Source: Azospirillum lipoferum 4B
GTDB lineage: Bacteria > Pseudomonadota > Alphaproteobacteria > Azospirillales > Azospirillaceae
Reading direction: 5' to 3'
Assembly (NCBI RefSeq): GCF_000283655.1
Contig: NC_016622.1
Coordinates: 2,864,501 to 2,928,500 of the forward strand
DNA: 64,000 bases
Every line of letters begins with the position of its first letter. Positions within the stretch are counted from its first letter, which is position 1. Below the pieces are notes generated by a model. The model did no database searches. It saw only the letters and a list, made by a program, of their open reading frames with translations, and was not told the DNA's origin. Shown one piece after another: positions 1 to 8,186 of the stretch. Made by a program: the position numbers and the translations under genes.

Positions 1-254
1 GCCAGCTTGGCGAGGCGGCGGGCGATCTCGGTCTTGCCGACGCCGGTCGGGCCGATCATCAGGATGTTCTTCGGCAGCACCTCTTCCCGCAGGCCTTCCG
101 GCAGCTGCTGCCGGCGCCAGCGGTTGCGCAGCGCGATGGCGACCGCACGCTTGGCGTCGTTCTGGCCGACGATGTAGCGGTCGAGCTCTGAGACGATCTC
201 GCGCGGGCTGAAGGCGGCGGTGTCGGCGGACACGGAAGCGGTCTGAATCGTCAT
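1..254 (-). CDS. hslU: HslU, ATPase subunit of HslUV protease (N-terminal part)
   Basis: HslU is the AAA+ unfoldase that feeds proteins into the HslV peptidase in the cytoplasm. Only the first 84 codons lie in the window; the gene runs off the left edge. The visible part starts [11 protein letters not shown], continues through the family signature region [22 protein letters not shown], split here as [14 protein letters not shown] then GQNDAKRA, and reaches a Walker A motif GPTGVGKTE. The ATG at 254 lies 5 bp after the hslV stop, so the two are translated from one message. The identification is strong despite truncation. Confidence 0.96.
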   Translation of the reverse strand, partial: MTIQTASVSADTAAFSPREIVSELDRYIVGQNDAKRAVAIALRNRWRRQQLPEGLREEVLPKNILMIGPTGVGKTEIARRLAKL

Positions 255-259
255 GGCGC

Positions 260-823
260 TCACAGCTTTTCCAGGGTGACGTTTTCATTGGTGTAGACGC
301 AGATGCCGGCGGCGATCTTCATTGCCTTGCGCGCCACGGCTTCCGCATCCATCCCGTCGATGTCGATCAGCGCGCGCGCCGCCGACAGGGCATAGGACCC
401 GCCGGAGCCGATGCCGATCAGCCCGTCCTCCGGCTCCAGCACGTCGCCGTTGCCGGTCAGCACCAGGCTGACGGACTTGTCGGCCACCGCCATCATCGCT
501 TCCAGCCGGCGCAGGTAGCGATCGGTGCGCCAATCCTTGGCCATCTCCACGCAGGCGCGGGTCAACTGGCCTGGATACTGCTCTAGCTTGCCTTCCAGCC
601 GTTCGAACAGGGTCAGCGCGTCGGCGGTGGCACCGGCGAAGCCCGCCATCACCGTGCCGCCAGCCAGCCAGCGGACCTTGCGCGCATTGGCCTTCATCAC
701 CGTCTGGCCGACCGAGACCTGCCCGTCGCCGGCGATCACCACCTGACCGTTCTTGCGCACGGACAGGATGGTGGTGCCGTGCCATTGGATGGGATCGTGT
801 GGATTGGACGCTGGGTAGGTCAT
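260..823 (-). CDS. hslV: HslV, threonine peptidase subunit of HslUV protease
   Basis: HslV is the proteasome-beta-like peptidase of the HslUV complex. With the start at 823 it is 187 aa, close to the family length. The frame stays open further upstream, but the residues there ([13 protein letters not shown]...) do not look like HslV, so [11 protein letters not shown] is preferred. The segment [10 protein letters not shown] places the processed N-terminal catalytic threonine at residue 17, after a short propeptide. [14 protein letters not shown] and the GIGSGGSYA loop are typical of the family. It lies directly upstream of hslU. A heat-shock-like -10 element is possible near 877-887. Confidence 0.96.
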   Translation of the reverse strand: MTYPASNPHDPIQWHGTTILSVRKNGQVVIAGDGQVSVGQTVMKANARKVRWLAGGTVMAGFAGATADALTLFERLEGKLEQYPGQLTRACVEMAKDWRTDRYLRRLEAMMAVADKSVSLVLTGNGDVLEPEDGLIGIGSGGSYALSAARALIDIDGMDAEAVARKAMKIAAGICVYTNENVTLEKL

Positions 824-925
824 GCGCAAACCATGCTGGAAAAGGGGAGCCGCCCGCCGCCCCGGAAAGACGCACCATAATGTGGGGCGCAAATCTCCTT
901 GAGCCGCGGCGGCAAGGCATCCGGT

Positions 926-2533
926 CTATGTGGGAGGGGCGCGGTCCCCGTCAAGAACATCGCCGTCAAGCTCCCCATCCTCCGCCAATGGATCGGCCCA
1001 GGGGTCGGCCCTGAGATCGGACCGATTGCCGCGGCTCAGCCGGTTCTGTTGCGCTTTCCAAGCGGTGTTGCGGCCCATTCGATCCCGCTTGGACGCCGGG
1101 GAAGATGCGCTTGGCGCGGCCGGATCCGGGCCTGCCAGATCCGGGCCTGTTGGATCCGCCCCCAGCCGGTCGAGCAGCGGACCGATCGCCAGGAACTCGA
1201 CCAGCCCGGCCGGCGTGGCGACCGAGCGGCCGGCGGCAGGCGCCACGCCGACCAGCATGCCGTCGCCATCCAGCAGCGGGTCGCCGGCCTCCGTCACCGC
1301 CGTGAACAGGGCGGCGGAGCCCAGATCCGCCTGGATCAGCGCGGCACCGCGGTTCTCCGCAGAATGCAGGCTGCCGACGATCCCCTCGATCTCCTTGCCC
1401 CGTCCGCCAGGGATCGCCCGCACCGGCTGGCTGACGCGCAAGCTCCCGGTGCGGACGGGAAGGGCCGTCAACCGCGCCGGTACCCTCACCAATGCGAAAC
1501 CGCTCGCCGTATCGCGCCCGACCACCCAGCCGGTCAACTCCACCCCGCGCGCCGGCCGGACGGTGACGGTGGGGTCGGATCCGGGGAGGGGAGCCAGCAG
1601 CACGGCCTGCACCTCGCCCGCCACATCGGTCTCGCCGATGACGAACCCGTGAGAAACGCCCGACGATCCTCCGACCGCCACCCGCGCCGATGCGACCCGG
1701 CCAGACCCGGATCCGGTCCGCAGCACAAGCCGCCCCGCTGCCGGGGAAGGGAAGGCCGGACCCGGCACGGGAGCACCTACTGCGGGAGCCAGCGATATGG
1801 GCCCGAATCCGGCCGCTGTTGCCGCAGAAATCGTCGCTGCCGGCGCCGCTGCCGGAATGGACAGGGTGCCGCCGGACAGCAGGTTGCGAAACCCTGCATC
1901 GGCGGCAAGTGCTTCCACCGCTGCGGCGAATGCCTCCTCCATCAACATGGTATCGCCCTGGGGCACGCCGCGCTCCTGGGTCGTCACGCCGGTGGTGACA
2001 ATGCGCTGGACCAGGCCGCCGCTGCGCGTGTCGTAGACCGTCCATTCCACCTTGACGCTGCCGGTGCCGGAACTGCCCTTGCTGCTGCCGGTCAGCCAGT
2101 TGACGCGGTTGCACAGCTCCAGCTGCACGTCGCGCAGGTCGCCCTGCACGGTGAAGCGGGCGCGGCTGCGGTTGCCGTCGGGGTTGTCGGGACCGCCGGG
2201 CCGACCGACCACGTCGAAACCGGCGGCGGTCATCACCTCTGCAAACCGCTCCTCGAAGGTCGACCCCCGGCGCATGTTGACGCCGCTGGTCCAATAGACG
2301 TCGTCATAGGGTGGGGCACAATCGATGCCCCAGACATAGCGTCCGATCTGCATCCCGCGCCGCATCGATCCGATGGCAAGCTCGCCGAAGCGGAAGGGTG
2401 CGGTGGTCCCGGCAGCAACCGGAGGGGCGGCTTTGCCGGCCTGTGGCGGCGGGAACATGCCGCCGCAGCCGGCCGGCAGCAGGCCGAGAAGCAGCAACAA
2501 TGCTGCGGCGAAAGGGCGCGGGAGGATCGTCAT
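926..2533 (-). CDS. Secreted lipoprotein with degenerate trypsin-like domain
   Basis: I do not recognise a named family for the whole 535-aa protein. The first 23 residues form a type II signal peptide ending in a lipobox LPAG|C (Cys23), so it is probably outer-membrane anchored. The middle region (about residues 40-250) is an unassigned soluble domain. About residues 290-480 resemble a DegP/trypsin-like beta barrel: SHGFVIG, VVGRDTASGFALVRV, and AGDPLLDGDGMLVGV where GNSGGPL would be expected. The His, Asp and Ser of the triad all appear replaced, so activity is unlikely. The C-terminus is charged and low complexity. It lies upstream of hslV on the same strand and is divergent from hisB. Confidence 0.75.
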   Translation of the reverse strand: MTILPRPFAAALLLLLGLLPAGCGGMFPPPQAGKAAPPVAAGTTAPFRFGELAIGSMRRGMQIGRYVWGIDCAPPYDDVYWTSGVNMRRGSTFEERFAEVMTAAGFDVVGRPGGPDNPDGNRSRARFTVQGDLRDVQLELCNRVNWLTGSSKGSSGTGSVKVEWTVYDTRSGGLVQRIVTTGVTTQERGVPQGDTMLMEEAFAAAVEALAADAGFRNLLSGGTLSIPAAAPAATISAATAAGFGPISLAPAVGAPVPGPAFPSPAAGRLVLRTGSGSGRVASARVAVGGSSGVSHGFVIGETDVAGEVQAVLLAPLPGSDPTVTVRPARGVELTGWVVGRDTASGFALVRVPARLTALPVRTGSLRVSQPVRAIPGGRGKEIEGIVGSLHSAENRGAALIQADLGSAALFTAVTEAGDPLLDGDGMLVGVAPAAGRSVATPAGLVEFLAIGPLLDRLGADPTGPDLAGPDPAAPSASSPASKRDRMGRNTAWKAQQNRLSRGNRSDLRADPWADPLAEDGELDGDVLDGDRAPPT

Positions 2534-2668
2534 AAGCGGATATGCACGCAGGAAGTGTATAGAACTGTACCCCGCACACCATCGTAGGACAATCGTCGGA
2601 ATGGACAGGCCGCGCATCGATCGTGCCGGATGCTGGCGCGCAGGGATGCTTCCTGCTACAAAACCGCC

Positions 2669-3292
2669 ATGGACCAGACCCCCATCAACGGCGGCCGCCG
2701 CGCCTCGATCGAGCGGAACACAACCGAGACCCGGATCCGGGTCGCGCTGAACCTTGACGGCACCGGCGTCTACGACGTCAAGACGGGGGTCGGCTTCCTC
2801 GACCATATGCTGGAACAGCTGTCGCGCCACAGCCTGATGGACCTGACGGTCCTGGCCGACGGCGACCTGCACATCGATTACCACCACACGACCGAGGACA
2901 CCGGCATCGCCATCGGCATGGCGGTGGCGAAGGCGCTGGGCGACCGCAAGGGCATCCAGCGCTACGGCCATTCCTATGTCCCGATGGACGAGACGCTGAC
3001 GCGGGTGGCGCTGGACTTCTCCAACCGGCCCTACCTGATCTGGAAAGTGAACTTCACCCGCGACAAGATCGGCGATTTCGACACCGAGCTGTTCCGCGAG
3101 TGGTTCCAGGCCTTCGCCATGGCCGCCGGCGTGACGCTGCACGTCGAGAACCTGTATGGCGAGAACAACCACCATATCGTGGAAAGCTGCTACAAGGCGC
3201 TTGCCCGCGCGCTGCGCGCCGGGGTGGAGATCGACCCGCGCAAGCGCGATGCGGTGCCCTCCACCAAGGGCACGCTCGGCGGATCGCTCTGA
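2669..3292 (+). CDS. hisB: Imidazoleglycerol-phosphate dehydratase
   Basis: HisB catalyses the sixth step of histidine synthesis, IGP to imidazole-acetol phosphate. It is a monofunctional 207-aa enzyme without the phosphatase domain found in enterobacteria. The two duplicated metal-binding motifs are visible: [14 protein letters not shown] with DYHHTTED in the first half, and [19 protein letters not shown] in the second. The ATG at 2669 begins [23 protein letters not shown] and fits the family. It is the first his gene of the cluster and is followed by hisH after 64 bp. Confidence 0.97.
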   Translation: MDQTPINGGRRASIERNTTETRIRVALNLDGTGVYDVKTGVGFLDHMLEQLSRHSLMDLTVLADGDLHIDYHHTTEDTGIAIGMAVAKALGDRKGIQRYGHSYVPMDETLTRVALDFSNRPYLIWKVNFTRDKIGDFDTELFREWFQAFAMAAGVTLHVENLYGENNHHIVESCYKALARALRAGVEIDPRKRDAVPSTKGTLGGSL

Positions 3293-3356
3293 CGGCGGGG
3301 ACCCCGGTCCAACCAACAGCCCCCTCCGCCGTCCTACCGGAAGGTTTGTCACGTCC

Positions 3357-4001
3357 ATGGAAACGGTCGCGCTGATCGATTACGGCTCCGGCAACCTGCG
3401 CTCCGCCGCCAAGGCGATCGAGCGCGCGGCCGGTGAAGCCGAAGCCTCCTACACTGTTCTCGTCACCTCCGATGCCGACGCGGTCCGCCACGCCGACCGC
3501 GTCGTGTTGCCCGGCGTCGGTGCCTTCGCCGACTGCAAGCGCGGCCTGTCGGAAGTGCCGGGCATGCTCGAGGCGCTGGAGGAGGTGGTGCACCGCCGCG
3601 GCCGGCCCTTCCTGGGCATCTGCGTCGGCATGCAGCTGATGGCCGAACGCGGGCGCGAATATGGCGTGACCGAAGGGCTGGGCTGGATCCGGGGCGAGGT
3701 GGTGAAGCTGGAGCCGGCCGATCCGACCCTGAAAATCCCCCATATGGGCTGGAACGAGCTGAACATCCGCCATCCGCACCCGGTCCTGGCCGGTCTGCCG
3801 GAGGGCAGCCATGCCTATTTCGTCCATTCCTACCAGTTCAAGCTGGCCGATCCCGATACGCTGATCGCGTCGGCCGACTATGGCGGCCCCTTTGCCGCGG
3901 TGGTCGGGCGCGACAATCTGGTCGGCACCCAGTTCCATCCGGAAAAGAGCCAGGCGACCGGGCTGGCGCTGATCGCCAACTTCCTGCGCTGGAAGGTCTG
4001 A
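3357..4001 (+). CDS. hisH: Imidazole glycerol phosphate synthase, glutaminase subunit
   Basis: HisH releases ammonia from glutamine and passes it to HisF. The 214-aa class I amidotransferase starts [14 protein letters not shown]. The triad is complete: Cys89 in GICVGMQLM, and His194 and Glu196 in QFHPEKSQ. The oxyanion-region motif PGVGAFADC is present. The open frame extends upstream but would overlap hisB, so the ATG at 3357 is chosen. It pairs with hisF two genes downstream. Confidence 0.97.
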   Translation: METVALIDYGSGNLRSAAKAIERAAGEAEASYTVLVTSDADAVRHADRVVLPGVGAFADCKRGLSEVPGMLEALEEVVHRRGRPFLGICVGMQLMAERGREYGVTEGLGWIRGEVVKLEPADPTLKIPHMGWNELNIRHPHPVLAGLPEGSHAYFVHSYQFKLADPDTLIASADYGGPFAAVVGRDNLVGTQFHPEKSQATGLALIANFLRWKV

Positions 4002-4005
4002 CCCG

Positions 4006-4548
4006 ATGGCCGAGATCGCCGTCGACAAGGTCGATGCGCTGAAGACCGCCGACCTGCACGACCTGTGCGATGCGGCCGACGACGCCATCCGCGCCGGCGG
4101 CGGCTTCGGCTGGGTCGAGCCGCCGCCGCGCGACGTGATGGAGCGGTTCTGGAAAGGCGTGCTGGTGGTGCCGGAACGGGTGCTGTTCGTCGCCCGCCTC
4201 GACGGGGTGGTGGCCGGATCCGCCCAGCTGGTCAAGCCGCCGCGCAACAACGAGGCGCAGGCCCACGCCGCCCAGCTGACCACCAGCTTCGTCGCCCCCT
4301 GGGCGCGCGGCCACGGCCTTGCCCGCCGGCTGACCATGGCGGTGGTGGACGAAGCCTGCGCCGCCGGTTTCCAGGTTTTGAACCTGGACGTCCGCGTGAC
4401 GCAGGAGGCGGCCATCGCGCTCTACGAGTCGCTCGGCTTCAGGCGCTGGGGAACCCATCCCTTCTATGCGCTGGTGCAGGGCAAGCCGCTCGCCGGCCAT
4501 TTCTACTGCAAAGACCTCCAGCCTGCCCACCAGCCGCCAGCCCTTTAA
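4006..4548 (+). CDS. GNAT-family N-acetyltransferase within the his operon
   Basis: This is a 180-aa protein with one GNAT fold. The acetyl-CoA loop is seen in [22 protein letters not shown] and the C-terminal [19 protein letters not shown] is typical of the family. The substrate cannot be read from the sequence. It starts 4 bp after the hisH stop and ends 31 bp before hisA, so it is almost certainly co-transcribed and partly coupled to the his genes. It is not a histidine pathway enzyme, so it is a passenger or modifies a small molecule or protein under the same control. Confidence 0.88.
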   Translation: MAEIAVDKVDALKTADLHDLCDAADDAIRAGGGFGWVEPPPRDVMERFWKGVLVVPERVLFVARLDGVVAGSAQLVKPPRNNEAQAHAAQLTTSFVAPWARGHGLARRLTMAVVDEACAAGFQVLNLDVRVTQEAAIALYESLGFRRWGTHPFYALVQGKPLAGHFYCKDLQPAHQPPAL

Positions 4549-4579
4549 CCGCCAGCAACGCCATAGGACGACGCCCGCG

Positions 4580-5326
4580 ATGATCATCTACCCCGCCATC
4601 GACCTCAAGGACGGTGCCTGCGTCCGCCTGCTGCGCGGCGAGATGAGCCAGGCCACTGTCTTCAACACCGATCCCGGCGAACAGGCCCGCCTGTTCCAGA
4701 GCCAGGGCTTCGAATGGCTGCATCTGGTCGACCTCAACGGCGCCTTCGAAGGCAAGCCGGTGAATGGCGCCGCGGTCGAAAGCATCCTGAAATCCGTCAC
4801 CATCCCGGTGCAGCTCGGCGGCGGCATCCGCGATCTGACCACCATCGGGATGTGGCTGGAAAAGGGCGTCAGCCGCGTCATCCTGGGCACGGTGGCGCTG
4901 CGCGACCCGGATCTGGTCAAGGCCGCCTGCCGTGAGTTTCCGGGCAAGGTCGCCGTCGGCATCGACGCCCGCGAAGGCTATGTCGCCGTGGCCGGCTGGG
5001 CCGAGACCTCCGACATCAAGGCGCTGGATCTGGCGCTGAAGTTTGAGGATTGCGGCGTCGCCGCCATCATCTACACCGACATCAACCGCGACGGCGCCAT
5101 GGGCGGCGTCAATGTGGAGTCGACCTCCGACCTCGCCTTCCACCTGACCACGCCGGTCATCGCGTCGGGCGGCGTCTCCTCCATCGAGGATCTGAAGGCG
5201 CTGAAGCTGGAGGAGGACACCGGGATCGAGGGCGTGATCTGCGGCCGGGCGCTGTACGATGGCCGGATCGATCCTAGGGAAGCGCTGGCCCTGCTCTCCG
5301 CCACCGCCGTCGAGGACGCCGACTGA
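4580..5326 (+). CDS. hisA: ProFAR isomerase
   Basis: HisA isomerises the aminoaldose ProFAR to PRFAR. It is a 248-aa TIM barrel starting [12 protein letters not shown]. The catalytic pair is Asp8 (AIDLKDG) and Asp129 (VGIDAREG). Phosphate-binding loops are seen in QLGGGIRDL and [10 protein letters not shown]. The ATG at 4580 matches the family start exactly, although the frame is open upstream into the GNAT gene. Its TGA overlaps the hisF ATG by one base. Confidence 0.97.
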   Translation: MIIYPAIDLKDGACVRLLRGEMSQATVFNTDPGEQARLFQSQGFEWLHLVDLNGAFEGKPVNGAAVESILKSVTIPVQLGGGIRDLTTIGMWLEKGVSRVILGTVALRDPDLVKAACREFPGKVAVGIDAREGYVAVAGWAETSDIKALDLALKFEDCGVAAIIYTDINRDGAMGGVNVESTSDLAFHLTTPVIASGGVSSIEDLKALKLEEDTGIEGVICGRALYDGRIDPREALALLSATAVEDAD

Positions 5327-6123
5327 TGCTGAAGATGCGTGTCATCCCCTGCCTGGACGTCAAGGACGGCCGGGTGGTGAAGGGGGTCAACTTCGTCGAT
5401 CTGGTCGATGCCGGCGATCCGGTGGAACAGGCCCGCGTCTATGACCGCGAGGGCGCCGACGAACTGACCTTCCTCGACATCACCGCCAGCCACGAGAACC
5501 GCGACACCATCTTCGACGTGGTGCGGCGGACGGCGGAGCAGGTCTTCATGCCGCTGACCGTCGGTGGCGGCGTGCGCACGGTGGACGACATCCGCAAGCT
5601 GCTGCTGGCCGGTGCCGACAAGGTGTCGATCAACACCGCGGCGATCCACCGCCCCGACTTCGTGCGCGAGGGCGCGGAGAAGTTCGGTGCGCAATGCATC
5701 GTCGTCGCCATCGACGCCAAGAAGGTCGCCCCCGGCAAATGGGAGGTCTTCACCCATGGCGGCCGCAACGCCACCGGCATCGACGCGGTGGAATGGGCCA
5801 AGCGGATGGAATCGCTGGGGGCCGGCGAAATCCTGCTGACCTCGATGGACCGCGACGGCACCAAGAGCGGCTTCGATCTGGAGCTGACGCGCACGGTGGC
5901 GGATTCGATCCGCATCCCGGTGATCGCGTCGGGCGGCGTCGGCACGCTCGACCATCTGGTGGAGGGCATCCGCGAGGGGCACGCCACCGCGGTGCTTGCC
6001 GCCTCGATCTTCCATTTCGGCACCTACACCATCGGTCAGGCCAAGGCGGCGCTGAGCGCCGCCGGCATCCCGGTGCGCCCGGCCCGGGCGGTGAATGCAG
6101 CGGTGGAGACGGCACATGGGTGA
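5326..6123 (+). CDS. hisF: Imidazole glycerol phosphate synthase, cyclase subunit
   Basis: HisF uses ammonia from HisH to convert PRFAR to IGP and AICAR. It is 265 aa. Starting at 5326 ([15 protein letters not shown]) puts the catalytic residues at Asp11 and Asp130 (VVAIDAKK), the standard numbering. GGGVRT and [11 protein letters not shown] are the phosphate loops. Start and stop overlap with hisA (TGATG) and with hisE (8 bp), which implies coupled translation. Confidence 0.97.
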   Translation: MLKMRVIPCLDVKDGRVVKGVNFVDLVDAGDPVEQARVYDREGADELTFLDITASHENRDTIFDVVRRTAEQVFMPLTVGGGVRTVDDIRKLLLAGADKVSINTAAIHRPDFVREGAEKFGAQCIVVAIDAKKVAPGKWEVFTHGGRNATGIDAVEWAKRMESLGAGEILLTSMDRDGTKSGFDLELTRTVADSIRIPVIASGGVGTLDHLVEGIREGHATAVLAASIFHFGTYTIGQAKAALSAAGIPVRPARAVNAAVETAHG

Positions 6124-6475
6124 CAAGAAGTCTGCCGATAAGGCGCCGGCTCCGCTGGGCGCCGAGGTACTCGACCGGCTGTTCGTCACCGTCCAGGCCC
6201 GCAAGGGCGCCGATCCGGAGACCTCCTACACCGCGAAGCTCTACAGCCGCGGCACCGCCAAGATCGCCCAGAAGGTGGGCGAGGAGGCTGTGGAGGCGAT
6301 CCTGGAGGCGGTGCGCGGCGACAAGGCGGCGCTGGCCGCGGAATCCGCCGACCTGCTCTATCACCTGCTGGTGCTGTGGGCCGACCTGGGGCTGGATCCG
6401 GCGGAGGTCTGGAGCAAGCTTGCCCAGCGCGAGGGCACCAGCGGCATCGACGAGAAGAAGTCCCGCAAAGCCTGA
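6116..6475 (+). CDS. hisE: Phosphoribosyl-ATP pyrophosphatase
   Basis: HisE hydrolyses PR-ATP to PR-AMP, the second step of histidine synthesis. It is a 119-aa stand-alone enzyme, not fused to HisI. The acidic MazG-like motif is clear: [14 protein letters not shown] followed by [18 protein letters not shown]. The ATG at 6116 lies inside the 3' end of hisF (8-bp overlap). It is the last his gene here; hisI, G, D, C and the rest are elsewhere. Confidence 0.95.
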   Translation: MGDKKSADKAPAPLGAEVLDRLFVTVQARKGADPETSYTAKLYSRGTAKIAQKVGEEAVEAILEAVRGDKAALAAESADLLYHLLVLWADLGLDPAEVWSKLAQREGTSGIDEKKSRKA

Positions 6476-6505
6476 GCGGGATTCCCCAGCAAGAGGACGC
6501 ACGCG

Positions 6506-6874
6506 ATGGCCAAGATCTATGACGACAGCAACGTGTTCGCCCGCATCCTGCGCGGCGAAATCCCGTGCAAGAGGGTGTACGAAACCGAGCACGCGCTCGC
6601 CTTCCACGACATCGACCCGCAGACGCCGACCCATGTGCTGGTGATCCCGAAGGGCGCCTACATCGACATGGACGACTTCACCGCCAAGGCGTCGGAGGCC
6701 GAGATCGCCGGCCTGTTCCGCGCGGTGGGCGAGGTCGCCCGCATGGTCGGCGCCGATGGCCCCGGCTACCGCATCCTGTCCAACTGCGGCGAGGCCGCGC
6801 ATCAGGAAGTGCCCCATCTGCACATCCACCTGTTCGCCGGGCGCGACCTGGGGCGGATGATCGGGAAGGCTTGA
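6506..6874 (+). CDS. hinT: HIT-family purine nucleoside phosphoramidase (HinT-like)
   Basis: This is a 122-aa single-domain HIT protein that hydrolyses nucleoside phosphoramidates or AMP-lysine-type adducts. The histidine triad is at 104, 106 and 108 (HLHIHLFAG). NCGEAAHQEV is the preceding conserved loop. A strong ribosome site (aagagga) precedes the ATG at 6506. It follows hisE by 30 bp and probably ends the his transcript, before the inverted-repeat element at 6901-7009. The exact physiological substrate cannot be inferred. Confidence 0.93.
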   Translation: MAKIYDDSNVFARILRGEIPCKRVYETEHALAFHDIDPQTPTHVLVIPKGAYIDMDDFTAKASEAEIAGLFRAVGEVARMVGADGPGYRILSNCGEAAHQEVPHLHIHLFAGRDLGRMIGKA

Positions 6875-6900
6875 GGGCGGCTGCGCTTTTGCGGAGTTAG

Positions 6901-7009
6901 ACCCCCACCCCAACCCTCCCCCGCTGGGCGGCGGAGGGGGCAAGTGCTTGTTTGGAAAGGCGGCGGCAGTCCCTCCCCTGCGAAGCGGGGGAGGTTAGGT
7001 GGGGGCATC
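6901..7009 (-). repeat. GC-rich inverted-repeat element, copy 1
   Basis: This intergenic element of about 110 bp is built from two imperfect palindromes whose outer ends are inverted copies (CCCCCACCCCAACCC at the left, GGGGGAGGTTAGGTGGGGG at the right). Read on the minus strand, it matches copy 3 (54673-54783) nearly base for base in the outer and inner blocks, including a GACTGCCGCC linker. It lies between the converging 3' ends of hinT and the HTH gene at 7036. It probably folds into RNA hairpins and may act as a two-way terminator or mRNA stabiliser. Confidence 0.8.
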
Positions 7010-7035
7010 CGGTAGCCGACACCTCCACAACGCCA

Positions 7036-7434
7036 TCACCTCCGCCGCACCCCCACCCGCCGCCGCCCGGCCTTCTTCGGCGGCACCGCGTCCAAAATCG
7101 CCAGGATCGCATCAATCCGCTCCTCGTCCAGGTCGCCGATGCGTTCCGACAGAAGATTGGCCAACTCCGTCGCTTTCGCGCTCAAACCCGCGGTGTCGAC
7201 CGTCACGCGGGGATGGGACAGATCCGCCAGCCGTTCCAGTTCCTCCGCGTCGTCCCAGATGATGCCGAAATAGGCGCAGATCTGCCGGACCAGCTGCGGC
7301 GAGGGCTGGCCGCGCTTGCCGTGTTCCAGCGCCGACAGATAGGCGGACGAAATGGACAGGTCCGTCGCCATCTGCTTCAGCGTCACGCCCTTGGCGTCGC
7401 GCAGCGACCGGACCCGTTCGCCGAACGGAGTCAT
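7036..7434 (-). CDS. XRE-family HTH transcriptional regulator
   Basis: This is a 132-aa protein with an N-terminal lambda-repressor-like helix-turn-helix at about residues 5-60 (VRSLRDAKGVTLKQMATDL, then SISSAYLSALEHGKRGQPS). The middle is acidic and the tail is basic (PPKKAGRRRVGVRRR). The ATG at 7434 has a ribosome site (cagggattgctc); a TTG two codons earlier is the alternative. Targets are unknown. It is downstream of, and on the same strand as, the Smr gene, with a 38-bp gap, so the two may be co-transcribed. Confidence 0.88.
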   Translation of the reverse strand: MTPFGERVRSLRDAKGVTLKQMATDLSISSAYLSALEHGKRGQPSPQLVRQICAYFGIIWDDAEELERLADLSHPRVTVDTAGLSAKATELANLLSERIGDLDEERIDAILAILDAVPPKKAGRRRVGVRRR

Positions 7435-7472
7435 GAGCAATCCCTGAATGGAAGTCCCTGATTGTTTGGGAC

Positions 7473-8048
7473 TCAGTCCTTACGGTCGCGCCGCCGTTTG
7501 ATCAAGACATACAGCGCGCCGTCGCCGCCATCCTTGGGCCGGGCCGGCTGGATCGCCAGCACCATCGGGCGCAGGGCCGGATCCGCCAGCCAGCGGGGCG
7601 TCGCCTGACGCAGGACGCCCAGCCCGCCGAAACTGCCCTTGCCGGTGATGACCAGGACGCAGCGCCGCCCCTCGTTCCAGGCGCGGTGGACGAAGGAGGC
7701 GAGCGCGGTATGCGCCTGCGCCTGGGTCATGCCGTGCAGGTCGATCCGGCCATCGATCTCCAACTCGCCGCGGCGGAAGCGGTCGCCGGTCCGGCGGTCG
7801 ATGTTGGCGGTGGATCCGGGCGTCAGCGGCGGATGGGGTGCGCGGACCGGCCGGGGCGGGGAGGGGAATTGCTTGGCGGTCGGCGGTGGGGCGAGGCTGG
7901 TCGCCACCGGTTCCTCCACCAGCTCCGCCATCGTCGCTAGGGGCTCCGGCTCGGTCTCGATCTGGCGGCCCGGCATCGGTTCGGCGTCGCGCATGGCGAT
8001 CCGCCACAAGCGCCGCTCGTCGGGCGTGGGCAGTCGTCTGCGGGTCAT
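7473..8048 (-). CDS. Smr (MutS-related) domain protein
   Basis: This is a 191-aa protein. A proline-rich, probably disordered N-terminus (to about residue 90) is followed by an Smr domain with the hallmark DLHGMTQAQA and the loop VITGKGSFGG. Smr domains in other proteins bind or cleave nucleic acid; the exact role of this short stand-alone type is not settled. It starts 46 bp downstream of a near-consensus promoter (8094-8122). Confidence 0.92.
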   Translation of the reverse strand: MTRRRLPTPDERRLWRIAMRDAEPMPGRQIETEPEPLATMAELVEEPVATSLAPPPTAKQFPSPPRPVRAPHPPLTPGSTANIDRRTGDRFRRGELEIDGRIDLHGMTQAQAHTALASFVHRAWNEGRRCVLVITGKGSFGGLGVLRQATPRWLADPALRPMVLAIQPARPKDGGDGALYVLIKRRRDRKD

Positions 8049-8093
8049 CGGCGCGGAACCTTCTGCGGAAAGGAAAAAGGGGCTGCGCCGTGG

Positions 8094-8122
8094 GATAAAG
8101 CCCGCCGACGCGCCCCTGTCAA
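8094..8122 (-). promoter_or_regulatory. Candidate sigma-70 promoter for the Smr gene
   Basis: On the minus strand there is a TTGACA (8122-8117), a 17-bp spacer and TTTATC (8099-8094). The -35 hexamer is a perfect consensus and the -10 is a fair one. It would give a leader of about 40 nt ahead of the start at 8048. The ccm genes end upstream at 8187, so this separates the Smr/HTH unit from the ccm operon. This is a prediction only. Confidence 0.6.
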
Positions 8123-8186
8123 TGTGTGTCGCCGCAACGCAAAAGAAAAGGCGTCGGGAGAAATGGAAGGGTGCAGGCGGAAAGCC

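Noticed and set aside
926-3358. Very long open frame on the minus strand reaching 3358
   Set aside because: The part upstream of 2533 is antisense to hisB and its residues are not protein-like. The lipoprotein signal peptide at 2533 fixes the real start.
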